DNA of 64,000 nucleotides from Scopulariopsis brevicaulis (GCA_017657125.1 JAGFNX010000053.1:176157-240156); one strand, 5' to 3'; numbered from the stretch's first letter, positions 45,472 to 57,083 are shown. Numbers and translations: made by a program. The notes: generated by a model from the sequence alone, not told the origin.

Positions 45472-46106
45472 AGTGCTAGAGCAATGAGTTCCTCGTTGGT
45501 GACCGAAATTGAGTGTAAGAACCAACTAAAGGCACGAGATTGGCGAATGCGGAGGTCATATACTTATGGACCAAGACCTTGTATCTCCCAGGACTGCAAG
45601 TTCTGGAGCTATTCGCTTCTCGTCTTTCCCGTACTAATATAGATAAGGAACCTCGGTGGGAATATCCACCGCCTGATAGATTCGGCTAGCCGCCCCAGAT
45701 TGCCGATCCTTGTCGCAAATCTGGGGCAGCTAGCCGATGCGGGGATTTCGCTCCTAGCAGCTAGCCGATGCGGAGATTTTACCCCTAGCAGCTAGCCGAT
45801 GCGCGGATGACACCCCGGACCCGGGGGGCTGTCCATCATCTATGCGGGATGAAGCTAGTGTGTGGCAAGCTTCCGACGCCCCCGGCAGCTTGCCGACGGC
45901 AAGAGGCCATTGGGTCGGGAGGAGACATCGAGAGCAAATCAGAACGGCTACCTATGATTGGAGTGAGTTCACTGCGGCCGTTCCTAAAATACATCCCCTG
46001 TCGAGTTCATATTTCCGGGGTTCTCTTTATCATTTCGTCCCCTCTCCTCTGTCATCCGTTGCGGGCATTTTCGACTTACGAGGCAAGCAGCTTTGACTAC
46101 ACAACT
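45472..46106. promoter_or_regulatory. Divergent transporter-amidohydrolase promoter with 31-bp tandem repeat
   Basis: The 10-bp palindrome CGGCTAGCCG sits at 45683-45692. Next comes an inverted repeat, GCCCCAGATT at 45692-45701 and its complement at 45718-45727. A 31-bp direct repeat then starts at 45728, 45759 and 45790 (the third copy partial), each copy beginning AGCTAGCCGATGCG. CCGATGCGG, an everted CCG-N3-CGG pair, occurs at 45734-45742 and 45765-45773. CGG-N4-CCG and CCG-N3-CGG are arrangements used by Zn2Cys6 regulators. The regulator at 48.1-50.5 kb is the obvious candidate to bind, by inference. Confidence 0.65.
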
Positions 46107-47435
46107 ATGGTGAGCGAAGCAGATATCAAGCCTTGGCTCCGTGCCCCCCAACAGCCCTACCTCCTTGTCAATGCCACCATCGTCGATGTGGCCAGTGGCT
46201 CTCTCCAGCCAAATGCCTCGGTCAAGCTCCAGGGCGGCCGGATCGAATCCATAACCGACACCAGCACTCCAGTCGTTCAGGAAGCCCAGAAGCAGGGCTA
46301 CCAAGTCGTCGACTGCCAAGGAAGGTTCCTCTGCCCCGGCCTCATCGACGCGCACGTCCACGTTATGGCTGTGCCCGGCTTCGACGACCTATCCTATGCC
46401 TTCGGTAACCCCAACGACGTATCGCTGTTCCGCCAGCCCTACGTCTGCGCCCAGATGCTCCACAGGGGGTTCACGACCATCAGAGACTGCGGCGGCGCTA
46501 CGCAGGCCCTAAAGGACGCGCTAGACGACGGCGTTTTCCCGGGCCCGCGCCTCTTCTTCGCGGGCCATGCCTTGTCCCAGTCCGGCGGCCACGCCGACTT
46601 CCGGGGCCCCCACGATAAGGCGGCGAGCTGTGGCTGCGCGACCGCCGGTTCGGGCAGGATTTGCAACGGGGTGGCGCAGTGCATGCAGGCAGTGCGTGAG
46701 GAGGTGCGGATGGGGGCCGACTTCATTAAGATCATGGGCTCGGGCGGGGTGGCCAGCCCGACAGACCAGATCGACCACCTTCAGTTCACGGGGGCCGAGA
46801 TCCGCTCCATGGTCGAGTGTGCAGCCAACGCGGGCAAGATGGTAACGGCGCACGCGTACACGCCGCGCGCGATCCGGCACTGCGTCGAGAACGGTGTGCT
46901 GGGCATCGAGCACGGCAACCTCGTGGACGAGGTCACGGCCCGGCTCCTCGTCGAGAAGGGGGTGTATTTGACGCCTACACTGGTGACCTACGCCGAGATG
47001 GCGTCGCCAAAGTGGCGCGGCTTCCTGCCGCCTGAGTCGGCGCCCAAGAACGAGACAGTGCTCCAGGCCGGCCTAGAGGCCCTCGCGACGGCCCACGCCG
47101 CCGGCGTGTCCATATGCTTCGGGACTGATCTGCTCGGTCCCCTGGGGTCGGCGCAGACGGCCGAATTTGCACTGCGATCCAAGGTGATGTCACCCTTGGC
47201 TATCCTACGGAGCGCCACCATTACACCCGCCCGGATGCTGGGGATGGAGGCCTCGCTCGGCCAGATAAAGCCCGGCTTCGAGGCCGACATCCTTATCACG
47301 GCCGCGAACCCGCTACAGGACGCGACGATCTTCGACCGTCCGGATCTTGTGCTCAGCGTTATCAAGGAGGGGAGGGTGTACAAGAGCAGGTGGGATGGTC
47401 TCGCGGAGGATTCTGACGTATCTCGTGCGCAGTGA
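46107..47435 (+). CDS. Metal-dependent amidohydrolase (imidazolonepropionase / Xaa-Pro dipeptidase-like)
   Basis: Cytosolic binuclear-zinc hydrolase of the amidohydrolase superfamily that cleaves amide or peptide bonds in small molecules. Single exon of 442 residues from the ATG at 46107. The frame is open upstream to 45807, but that part has no domain content and lies in the promoter repeat. Metal ligands visible: H83 and H85 in DAHVHV, K208 in FIKIMGSGG (likely carbamylated), H249 in TAHAYTP, H269 in IEHGN, and D341 in FGTDLLG. The composite beta-sandwich pieces at both ends are present, with the C-terminal GFEADILI segment. Fungal ochratoxinase and prolidase-like carboxypeptidases belong to this subgroup, so a C-terminal amide-bond substrate is plausible. 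No signal peptide is seen. Confidence 0.9.
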   Translation: MVSEADIKPWLRAPQQPYLLVNATIVDVASGSLQPNASVKLQGGRIESITDTSTPVVQEAQKQGYQVVDCQGRFLCPGLIDAHVHVMAVPGFDDLSYAFGNPNDVSLFRQPYVCAQMLHRGFTTIRDCGGATQALKDALDDGVFPGPRLFFAGHALSQSGGHADFRGPHDKAASCGCATAGSGRICNGVAQCMQAVREEVRMGADFIKIMGSGGVASPTDQIDHLQFTGAEIRSMVECAANAGKMVTAHAYTPRAIRHCVENGVLGIEHGNLVDEVTARLLVEKGVYLTPTLVTYAEMASPKWRGFLPPESAPKNETVLQAGLEALATAHAAGVSICFGTDLLGPLGSAQTAEFALRSKVMSPLAILRSATITPARMLGMEASLGQIKPGFEADILITAANPLQDATIFDRPDLVLSVIKEGRVYKSRWDGLAEDSDVSRAQ

Positions 47436-48069
47436 GACTGGCTTCTAGATAGTCAATGTCCCCGCTGTTTCTGTTACAGGTATACTTCGCTCTACATAGG
47501 CTTTAATCGCGAACATCGAAGCCTTTCACAAAAGAGGGCAAAGCTTCGGATCTTAACGAACATAAATTTATGATTCGAAAATAGCGCAACCAAGTCTACA
47601 CTGACGTTTTGCCATGGTATGGCTGTCTACGTGTGCTAGTGGAACCTATCGGGTCGCGTCGGGTTCGATATTAATGTTTGAAAAGTGCTAGAGCGGCCGA
47701 CCCGCCTAACAACAGGAATTGTAGATTGATCGGCACGGGCCCCGGATGCCGCTGTACTGGACTGGCCGTCTACTGGGTGAGGGCTTGGGTGGGGGATTCG
47801 AAACATCAATCCGAGAAGGGCTAACGGCAGCCTCTCTACTAGTCTGGTCGACTTGAGATCCAGTTTCCCCGTTGTTACACTCGCCATTACGCAAGGGCAT
47901 ACTCCCTATATTGACAGCCGCGTTGGTATTCTACTCAGCCGTTAGAGCTGTCTTCAGAAAGAACTGATTTCCTTTTTTTCTTCTTCTTCTTTTCACCCCC
48001 AAGGTCATTAAAGCTTAGAAAAGACACCCCTATTGTTGATATGCATGCGTCGAGTGCGAAGCTCGGTAC
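47436..48069. other. Spacer between converging amidohydrolase and regulator genes
   Basis: No supported gene; it holds the two 3' ends. A short pyrimidine-rich run lies near 47,970-47,995. Confidence 0.4.
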
Positions 48070-50496
48070 TCATCGAAAAATATTCACAAAATCCAACACC
48101 TCCATTCCCGTCAGACCAATTAAATACGCCTCGTCAACGTTAAATTCACCCGTAGGCAGGTTAAAGTCGATGTCGATGTTACTATTCGTATCCTCGGCAG
48201 GTGCGAAGCGCGACGCGGACATTTCCCCAAGTTGGAGCGCCGTCGTCTCTTCCCACGGCGGCGAAGACATGACGAGGGCGGCAGGCGCCGGCCCCGCGGG
48301 TGTAGTGATTCCACTCGGGAGGGTGCCCCCGGTCGGTGACACGCCTCTAGTGGCGTGCTGAGGCCCGTCTTCCCGTTTCTCGCCAGACGCGGCGTACGCA
48401 AGCCACTCCTCCCATTGTGCGTATTCTGGACATTTTGCCGACACCGAGCCCGGACTCAGGCGACCACTGCCTTGAGCTGGGAGCGAGCAGAGTTTCCACC
48501 TGGCTTCGTCGGCAATGGACCTTAAGTCCTCGACGAACCGCACCCCCTTCCGCACGGTCACGTTGCCGCCCGCCATCCGGCGGAGACAGTCTAGCCCAAA
48601 GGAAACCCGCGCATCGTATGCCGCGTCCCTGTCCAGGATGCCGGCCAGGAGCACCACGATGGTCGCTATGCTACACCCCTGGAAGTCGCTGAATGAGAAC
48701 CTGGCGACGTTCCCCGTCTGGCCCAGGCACTCGAGCAGCTCGAGTATCTTCTTTGCGGCCTTTACGCAGGAGAGGTGCAGCTTCTCGACATCTTCGTCTC
48801 TGGATTGTTGCGGGGACTTGGCGGTAGTTCCCGGGCGGATGGCGGAGCGGAGGCGGTCGCGGACGACGGTGACGACAGAGACTTTGCCCATTGCGATCCA
48901 CGCGAAGTAGTAGTTGAGATGGAGGTGTAAAACGGCGCGGTAGCTCGCCGACTCCGGGTGGACACTTTGGAGTCTAAGCTCAGCGGGTAGTGCCCGCTTC
49001 CATGATTTAAGCAGTGCCTCGTAATCGCTCGGTAGGGGCTTCTTCAAATCCATGGACCACGTCCTGAAATGCTATGTTAGTAGACCTGGAAAGCAAACCG
49101 TAAGGCTGGCAATATAGAGAGGAGTTGATTAGATTAAGTGGGTGGAACTTACGCTGGTTCTATAAGCCTGTCGATTATGCTTACTAGTTGGGCATTGGCT
49201 ATCTGGTGTTGGATGTTATTAAATCTTTGAGCAGCATCCGCCGGCCTCGGCCGCGGTAGCTGGGTAGAGATATTGTCTTGCGAAATTGACCTTGGCCGGT
49301 TAAGCTTCAGGGTCAACAGCCTATCCTAGAGCGTTAGCTAACCCATATTCATTCGCGCCGGCCTACACCTAGGCAGGGCCGCGAGGAAGGGGGAGGGGGG
49401 ATTGGTTAGAAGGAATGCACCTCTCTAGTGAATAGATGGACCACCACAGCCGTCGCCTCACCTCTTTATCGTCCTCGCCCAATGACCCCTCGTCGGCCTC
49501 CTGGTGAAGCCCGAGAGCGAGGGCCTTTCGAAGCGCCTGACCCATATAAATATACGAGGCACCGTTGGCGCTCGCCGGCATTAGGTAGACCCCTAGCACG
49601 AAGATCGCCTGGACGGAACGCACACATGGCCTGTCGAGGATGTCGCCTATTAGGCCGCGGACCCGGCTATAGAATATGCGGCCTGGGTCAGCGCCTCCCG
49701 GAAGCGACGACAAGACGTTGCCGGGGTCCTCGGGCCTAGCCATGGTCGTCCATTGGCTACCAAGGGCGAACACTGCCAGGGCAAGGCAGACAAAGGGGAC
49801 GTCCGTGCGGAGGCGGGAATCTGGATGCGCGTAGAAGTCGTCTAGATCCGCTGTAAATTGCAATTGGTTGAAATAGTAGAAGCTGTCCGTCCCGCGCTGT
49901 ATGCAAACGGAAAGGATGAAGTCGGCGACGTTCTTAGGTGGAAAGCCGTCCATAGCCCGTTGCAGACGATGTAGCTCGGCACCCTGCGGGGACTGTGGCC
50001 GAGACGGGACGGGGGCTTGGGGTCGGGCAGGGTCCTCTCCCTCCTCGTAGGCGGGATCGGGGTCTAGGCAGAACGTGTCTCGTAGCCTGGAGAGGAAGCG
50101 TGGCCACATGAAGGTCTCTGAAACCGGGGCTTCCAATGTGAAGCCATCGGAAATGTCTGGTGCCTGCGAGATTTCGGGGCCGAGACTCCGCCGGTCAGGA
50201 ATGATAGCGGCGGCGGTCCGGGGGACGCGATTTGGAGAAGCAGCTGGTACCGACGAACTCGCCGTGGCCGGCGTCTGAACGGCGCGATCCCACGCTTGGC
50301 CACCGGGTGGCGTCCTATCCCTCTCGAACCTACACGGGTGCGAAACCTGGAGACACCGCTGGCAGGCACCCGCCGGAGTCTCGACGCATTTATTCTTCCG
50401 GGCCTTGCAGCGGTCGCAGGCTCGAGGCGCGCGCTTCCGATCACGGTCCGCGACCCTGCGTCGGCGGACGCGAGAAAGAGTTGTCTGTTGGTTCAT
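48070..50496 (-). CDS. Zn2Cys6 transcription factor with fungal-specific TF domain
   Basis: Nuclear regulator of 745 residues. Three exons: 50496-49421, 49320-49153 and 49063-48070. The first true ATG is at 50496; the frame is open a few codons upstream but begins with TTG. A basic stretch (RVRRRRVADRDRKRAPRA) precedes the zinc cluster CDRCKARKNKC-x7-CQRC-x6-C. The first x-loop after the third cysteine has seven residues, one of the less usual spacings. A Pro-rich linker follows, then the middle-homology region with RRRLWWSIYSLERLL across intron 1 and LTLKLNRPRSI. It lies next to the amidohydrolase and its divergent transporter, whose promoter has CCG/CGG repeats, so it is the likely local regulator (inference). 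Confidence 0.88.
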
Positions 50497-51375
50497 AGAT
50501 CCCAATGTCCGGGTAGCATGCAGCCTGATTCACGAGGTAATGGTAGTCGAATTAATAAGACGCAGGACGGCGCGGGATCCTCGTGGTCCTGCGAGGATGA
50601 GCCGAGGGGGGGGGCAGTAACTATTGCGGTAAAACCTCGGTTAGGCTATGTATCAAGGAATAGTAGCGCGCGACGGTAAAGAGCCCGCCGTAATAAACAT
50701 CTCCGGTCCCACAAGAACCCCTGGAAAGCTGCTACCTCGAGTGAGCTCGTCCATCCTACATCGCAGTCTCTGGATCTGGGTCCCTCCTACCGTCACAGCA
50801 CCCAGCCATCCAATCCAGGCCCTCTTCCCGCCCACCGGTCCTACATTTCTATTCTACGCGAACAGGTACGGACCGGCCGCGTCACCTCGTGTGGGCCACG
50901 CCCCTTAGTACTGTAGGCACCATCCCCACAAAAGCAGTAACCAAGTATCCCCGGAAATCTGGTGCCCCGCGAGCCCCCAGCCCCCCACATCGCTGAAAGC
51001 CCCCCTCTCGAACCAGCGTCTCCAGCTGAGAAATCCCTAGCCACAATGGGCTCATCGGAAAGGGCAGCAGGGGCCCATTCGGCCGAGTAGCCTTCTACAC
51101 GGGATGGATAACGTCGTTGGGAAAGCCGACGCTAAAGCGGGGCGAGGCGGCAGTACTAGTGGTCGCTAGAATAACGCGAAGGCGGAAGTGATTGGAGAGC
51201 CCGGGGCGTATCAAATGTATGCGGCATCGAAGAGTGTTTTGTATAGTGTAATCTTGATGAATGTGATAACGACCACCATATTCATGATCAAATCTATATC
51301 CACCCCTGCTATCCGAGAGTATAAAGAAAGGCAAATGTGAGAAGAATTAAAAAGGAAAGTCGATCCGAGCCCGAT
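50497..51375. other. Intergenic, no supported gene
   Basis: Promoter of the regulator at the left and 3' flank of the alpha-glucosidase at the right. Short open frames have no domain. An AT-rich patch lies at 51,230-51,360. Confidence 0.4.
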
Positions 51376-53178
51376 TCAGGCATCGACGAGGTAGACACGA
51401 CCCTCAAAAGGAGCTAGGATCTCAGCCGAATCCCTGTTCGGATGTGTCGACGTAATTTGAGTAAGGCCTATCCCCTTGTCCCCAACCGCTACTAGCTCCG
51501 CGGCCTCCGGCGTCGCCCACGGCTTCTCCTGTGAGGTAAAGTTAAGCACAACCAGGGCCTTCCCATTACTGTGCAGCGCCTCCTTCAAAAACACATAAGT
51601 ATCCTCGTCCTCCAGCCGCAGGACCTTGTAGTCGCCGTAGATTAGGACATCCGCATGATCCCTCCGGAAGCGCAGCATCTGGCGCCAGAAGGCCAGGACG
51701 CTGTTCGGGTCGTCGATCTGAGAGGCGACGTTAATCTCACCCGCCAGGGGGTGAGCTTTCATCCACGGCTCCTTTACAGGCCTCCCGGCCTTCTCGGCCG
51801 CCTGAGAGAACCCGCCGTACTTCGCCTTGCCGTTCCACGGCATAGGGAGACGCGCATGGTCCCGCGCGAGATACTGCAGCGAGTCGAATGCCCGGTCAAT
51901 CTCCCTCGCATTATCGGCCCCGTACCGCTGCTTCACATCTTCCACAAAGAGCACGCTATTGATGTCGAGGTAGTTCTCAAGCGGGTACGACTCCTTCGGT
52001 GCGTTCACAGACCCGATCTCCTGCCCCTCGTACACATACTGCGTCCCGCTGAGGCACGCCTGCAGCAGCGCCAGCATCTTGGCGCTCGCCGCGCGGTGCT
52101 GGGGGCTGTCGTCCGCGAAGCGAGACACGGAGCGGGCCTGGTCGTGGTTCTCGGTGAAGACGGTGGTCCAGGCGTCGGTGCCGCGGATGATGTCTTGCGT
52201 GCGGCCGACGGCCTCCTTGAGCTCCGGGAGGGACCAGGTCCGGGGCGCGACGTCGAAATGGCTGACCTCTCCAAATCCGACGTTCACGACGTCGAACTGG
52301 AAGACCATGTCGAGCTGCTTGGCCTGGGCGCTGACGTAGCGGACCACGCGGGCCGTGTCGGGCGTGTGCGGCAACTCGCCGACGGTAATGGCGTTGTAGC
52401 GGGAGAGGATCGCGTTCATCTCGGACAGGAACTCCTCCATGCGGGGGCCGTTGCAGTAGGTTAGGCCGGCCTGCTGGTATGGGCTCTTTGTGTCGGTAAT
52501 GGGCGCGTCGAGGAGGCCCGGCGGCTTGCTGTACATGTTGACAGTGTCGACGCGGAAACCGTCGACGCCGCGGTCGAGCCAGAAGACCATGGCGGATTGG
52601 TAGATGGCCTCGCGCGTGGCGGGGTTCTCCCAGTTCAGGTCCGGCTGCTCCGTCGCAAACAGGTGCAGGTAGTACTCGCCTGTCGCCTCGTCCCACTCCC
52701 ACGCGCTGCCACCGCCGAAGCAGGAACGCCAGTTGTTGGGTGGCAGTCGCTCACCGGAAGATGAGTACTTCGCCGGGCGCCAGATGTACCAGTCTCGCTT
52801 GGGGTTGTCCTTGCTCGAGCGGGACTCTTTGAACCAGGCATGCTGGTCGGAGGTGTGGTTGATAACGAGGTCGAGCATGATCTTCATCCCGCGGGCGTGC
52901 GTCTCGCGGATGAGGATCTCCATGTCTTCGAGGGTGCCGTACGGGGAGTAGACATCTTCGTAGTTGGCGATGTCGTAGCCCATGTCGACCTGTGGGCTAT
53001 CGTACATGGGGCAGACCCAAATGGCATCGACGCCTAGGCTCTTTAGGTAGTCGAGCTTGGAGATGATGCCAGGCAGATCGCCGATGCCATCGCCATTGGA
53101 GTCGCAGAACGACGAGGGGTAGATCTGATAGATGACGGCCTCTTTCCACCATGTTTTGACGCGCTTGTCCACAGTCAT
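51376..53178 (-). CDS. Alpha-glucosidase (maltase), GH13
   Basis: Cytosolic retaining alpha-glucosidase that hydrolyses maltose and related oligosaccharides after uptake. Single exon, 600 residues, no signal peptide, as in yeast and Aspergillus MAL-type maltases. It starts TVDKRVKTWWKEAVIYQIYP, typical of the family. Catalytic residues: nucleophile D211 in GFRVDTVN, acid/base E268 in TVGELPH, and transition-state stabiliser D346 in TENHDQ. Region I is DLVINHTSDQH. The residue after the nucleophile is Thr, as in alpha-1,4-specific maltases, whereas yeast isomaltases have Val there. Divergent from the sugar permease with about 1.5 kb between, and close to a MAL-type regulator, so a maltose-use cluster is well supported. 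Confidence 0.93.
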   Translation of the reverse strand: MTVDKRVKTWWKEAVIYQIYPSSFCDSNGDGIGDLPGIISKLDYLKSLGVDAIWVCPMYDSPQVDMGYDIANYEDVYSPYGTLEDMEILIRETHARGMKIMLDLVINHTSDQHAWFKESRSSKDNPKRDWYIWRPAKYSSSGERLPPNNWRSCFGGGSAWEWDEATGEYYLHLFATEQPDLNWENPATREAIYQSAMVFWLDRGVDGFRVDTVNMYSKPPGLLDAPITDTKSPYQQAGLTYCNGPRMEEFLSEMNAILSRYNAITVGELPHTPDTARVVRYVSAQAKQLDMVFQFDVVNVGFGEVSHFDVAPRTWSLPELKEAVGRTQDIIRGTDAWTTVFTENHDQARSVSRFADDSPQHRAASAKMLALLQACLSGTQYVYEGQEIGSVNAPKESYPLENYLDINSVLFVEDVKQRYGADNAREIDRAFDSLQYLARDHARLPMPWNGKAKYGGFSQAAEKAGRPVKEPWMKAHPLAGEINVASQIDDPNSVLAFWRQMLRFRRDHADVLIYGDYKVLRLEDEDTYVFLKEALHSNGKALVVLNFTSQEKPWATPEAAELVAVGDKGIGLTQITSTHPNRDSAEILAPFEGRVYLVDA

Positions 53179-54719
53179 TTTGCCTTGGGAGTAGAGAACA
53201 GCTAGGAGGGAGAGACAGGTTGGCAGGAAGGAGAGATCTGATGTTAATTAGCGTCAAGGAGTCTATTGCTTCTACACCTTCGGAGCTTCTCCAAAGAAAC
53301 GTGAAGAGCACGTCTTATATTCCCAAGCAAAGCAGTGGGTGGGGTAAAATGTACGAAGAAGCCATCGTGGGTATCGACCCCGCCTGTCATCTGGTCCCCT
53401 CAGGCTCACAACAGCCGGTCCGCTTAATGCAACGTTGGGCCGACTTTCCATGGCGCGGATAGGGACATCGCCAACAAAGAAGAGGGGCAGGGCTCAAAGG
53501 ACCCATACAGAGACAATGACTTGATGGCAGCGCGGCGGGGTCGGTTTACGGGAAGATGGTGAGTGGCCAAATGTCGGCCCGATAGCCTGCGTTTGCCAGG
53601 ATTCTGCGGAGAAGGGAACAGGGGACGAAACATTCCAAATCCTCCGATTCAGCTGGATGTTACACTGGCGTCCCAGCTTCTCCAATAGGCCAGTTACCGG
53701 CCCGACTACTACCGACCCCAACGCCCAGTGTCTTGACTATTCCTGAAGTAGAGCTAATGCCGCTGCAATCTATACTTGCGGAAACTTCTCAACTCTCAAT
53801 AGCTGCGGAGGCAGCGCTAGCACAAGGGAAATTAGCGATTCGTCCGTATCGGACCGAGTACCGGCCTCCCGATTACGCGCGAGATGGATCGGCCTGGGGC
53901 CCCTACCTCGCAGACCATTTCTCCGCCCCTACTTTATGAGCACCCGGGTGGGTACTGACAGAAAGCCAGGAAGCAAGGATTGGCGCGTGACACCGACGCC
54001 CGCGGGTGGCGGCGCAACTCCTCAGCCTTTCCATATGCTCGATTCGGTGGTCGGTGGAGATCCGACCTCATGGCCTGCTCCGATAGGTACGTTGTCGGCC
54101 CGACAGGCATGTCGGAATAAACGTCGTCGGAGCCACAGTCCTCTTCCCCCACTGGGCCATTCGCTCCCAGCCACTCCAGTCGAACCAAAACTCCTTCCAC
54201 CACCGTCTCCCCCGCACACTAGCTTAATGCAGGAGGCGGCGATCCCCATGGGGTGCGGGGAAACGTAGTACGAATGCTAATTGGCCTCTGGATACCGACG
54301 TTGCTGTGATTTAATTCTACCAGACCCTGGTCCCTTCCCCAGGTCTGTTGAGGGGCTATCCTTGGTTTTCGCTAGTCTTCTCGCGGCTATGTTTGTTAGT
54401 AGCCTGTGTTACCCCGGGCGGGCTTGCCCGAATCCATCAAGGGGCGAATTAAATAGTCGCCCCTCAATGAAACCTAGACCCTGACTCGCTGTCGACGGCA
54501 CTTCGGCACCCGAGGGGGACCACAATCGAGATCATCCGTAGAAAAGTATAATAAGACTTCAACTGGCCATCATTCTGTTACTAGCGCTTTACCACTCGCT
54601 GTATCTGCCCCCTTCCTTCTCTCCTTCCTAGCGTCCATTCCCTCCCGCACTTCTATCTGGTCGTCCTTATAGGCAGACATCGCTGAACCAAGTACCTTGA
54701 TCACGACCGTCTCGCCATT
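53179..54719. promoter_or_regulatory. Divergent promoter region of the maltase and permease genes
   Basis: A 1.5-kb region between two outward-facing genes. One CGG-N6-CGG arrangement occurs at 53533-53544, close in form to sites of maltose and starch regulators, but a single copy could be chance. Short open frames inside have no domain. No other gene is seen. Confidence 0.4.
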
Positions 54720-56486
54720 ATGTCCTCCGTAAAACACGATGGGCAGGACCCCGATGTGGTGCGCCCCCAGCCCGGCTGTACCACCGACCCCGACACCCTC
54801 GCCAAGGAGGCCGCCGCCGCCACCGAGGTCGAGCACAACACTGGCCTCCTCCGCTCCCTGAAACTATACCGGAAGGCTTGCCTATGGTCTGTCTTCATTA
54901 GTACGTGTATAATAATGGAAGGCTTCGACGACTACCTCCTCAACAACCTCTATGCGTATGTATATATCACTCCTGTCAGTCAAACAGGCGAAGGCTGGGA
55001 TACGACATACTGATTATTATCTTCGAACAAAAGCTATCCTCCTTTCCAGGCTAAGTTTGGCGTCCGCCTCAATGACGGCAGCTACCAGCTCACCGCGGCC
55101 TGGCAGGCTGGTCTCTCCAACGGGGCCCTCTCGGGCCAGGTGCTCGGCCTCTTCTTCAACGGCATTATCGCGGACCGTATCGGATATCGCAAGACCCTCA
55201 TTGGCGCGCTGGTGTCCTGCAGCGCCTTCGTCTTTGTTCTCTTCTTCGCCGAGAGCCTGGTGCAGCTGCTCGTGGGCGAGATCTTCATCGGGGTGTCCTG
55301 GGGCTTCTTCCAGACGCTGACGACCACTTACGCCGCCGAGGTGTGCCCGACGCACCTGCGCTCCTACCTGACCTCGTACGTCAACGCCTGCTGGGTCATC
55401 GGCCAGCTCATCGCCTCGGGCGTGCTGAGAGCCATGACGGAGCGAGACGACAAGTGGGGGTACAAGATCCCCTTCGCCCTGCAGTGGGTCTGGCCCGTCC
55501 CGCTCATCATCGGCATCTGGCTCGCGCCCGAATCCCCCTGGTGGCTCGTTCGGAAGGACCGCCTCGGGGAGGCCCAGGACTCCCTGCGCCGACTGACAAC
55601 GCGGAACAGCGAGGTCTCATTCGACACGGACCAGACCATCTCGATGATGGTCCTTACCAACGAGATGGAGAAGGAGGTCCAAGCGGGGACGTCGTACCTC
55701 GACCTGTTCAAGGGGGTCAATCTCCGCCGCACGGAGATCGTCTGCATGACGTGGATGATTCAGAACCTGTGCGGGTTGGCCTTTATATCGTACTCGACTT
55801 ACTTCTACCAGCAGGCGGGCATGGACGTCGACAGCTCGTTCAGCATGTCCGTCGGCCAGACCGCTATCGGCCTTGTCGGCACGACTATCTCCTGGTTCCT
55901 CATGCGCTGGTTTGGCCGCCGCTCCCTCTACCTCTACGGCCTGATCGGCATATTCGTCGTCCTCCTAAGCGTCGGCTGCGCCTCCTTCGCCGGCCGCTCT
56001 AACGTGGCCGCGCAGTGGGCCATCGGGTCTCTCATCCTCGTCTTCACCTTTGTCTACGACTGTACTGTAGGCCCCGTGTGCTACTCCCTCGTCTCGGAGC
56101 TGTCCTCCACCCGCCTGCGCAACAAATCGGTTGTGCTGGCCCGGCTGTCGTACAATGTGGTGGGTATTATCAGGAACATCATCATGCCCAACATGCTCAA
56201 CCCGTCGGCGTGGAACTGGGGGGCCAAGACCGGGTTCTTCTGGGCCGGCTCGTGCTTGATCTGCGCCGTGTGGACGTACTTTCGCCTTCCCGAACCCAAG
56301 GGCCGCACTTTCGCGGAGCTCGACATTCTGTTTGAGAGGCGTGTCAGTGCGCGCAAGTTCAAGAGCGCCGTGGTCGACAGGCTTGATGCGTTTAATGCCA
56401 GCGATGAGCCCCTAGTGAAGGATGATCTTGGCCCGGACTCGGAGACGGTGGAGAGAGTGACAAGCGCAGACGCTACTAGAAAATAA
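54720..56486 (+). CDS. MFS sugar transporter, maltose permease (MAL)-like
   Basis: Proton-coupled plasma-membrane sugar carrier of the alpha-glucoside permease group. Two exons, 54720-54959 and 55050-56486 (90-bp intron, GTATAT donor), giving 558 residues. A hydrophilic N-terminus precedes TM1 (CLWSVFISTCIIMEGFDDYL). Sugar-porter signatures visible: GIIADRIGYRK after TM2, PTHLRSYLTSYVNACWVIGQ near TM4-5, APESPWWLVRKDR at the end of TM6, and a PEPKGRTFAELD-type motif after TM12. The NNLYAYAKFG junction supports the intron placement. Adjacent maltase and MAL-like regulator point to maltose, though other alpha-glucosides are possible. Confidence 0.92.
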
Positions 56487-57083
56487 CCTTCGGGGGTTGA
56501 TTTTAGAAAATCCCTTTTCCTATTTAGTCTATTCCTGTTCCTCGCTTTCTAGCGGGTGTTAGTTTTATTGAATATACGTCCTTGCTGGTGAATTTGGTAC
56601 TTTGTTATAGGACACAAGAGAGGTCTGCAGCTGTTCCAATACGAGATAGATGCCCTTCCTACTCCTCATTACTATGTATTACTTAATACTATCGTGTAAC
56701 TTGGACCCTACCCATGTCGTGGATGTCCCGTACTCCGCACATCGAAAGGCCCTAACCAATACCGCCTAAGCCCCGATTACATAACTTACCTATGTTCGGT
56801 CCATTCCAGGCCCCCTTTTTGCTCCACATGCCTCCCGCGATCACCTCGCACTCTCCTTAAACCCTCGTTTTATAGATGCGGAATAACAACTTTTTGCTTG
56901 ATCTCGCTATATCTGCCGAGCAGGCTTGGCCTACCCTAATTTCACGGACCTGCCTTCGGTGAATGCACCTCCGCGCCCCCACACTCGCTATCACAGAAAT
57001 CACGGGACGCTCGTACTCCGCTCTCTCCGCCAGGGCGTCCCCTCACCCCTCATTCCTCGTTTTAAATAGAGAGGGACCAACAC
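56487..57083. other. Intergenic between permease and regulator
   Basis: About 600 bases, no supported gene. The last part is the promoter of the downstream regulator. Confidence 0.4.

Noticed and set aside
45807..46106. N-terminal extension of the amidohydrolase frame
   Set aside because: Starts in the promoter repeat region and has no domain content; the ATG at 46107 gives the normal N-terminus.
51655..52464. 269-codon plus-strand open frame
   Set aside because: Antisense to the GH13 coding sequence; high-GC third positions leave the opposite frame open. No domain.
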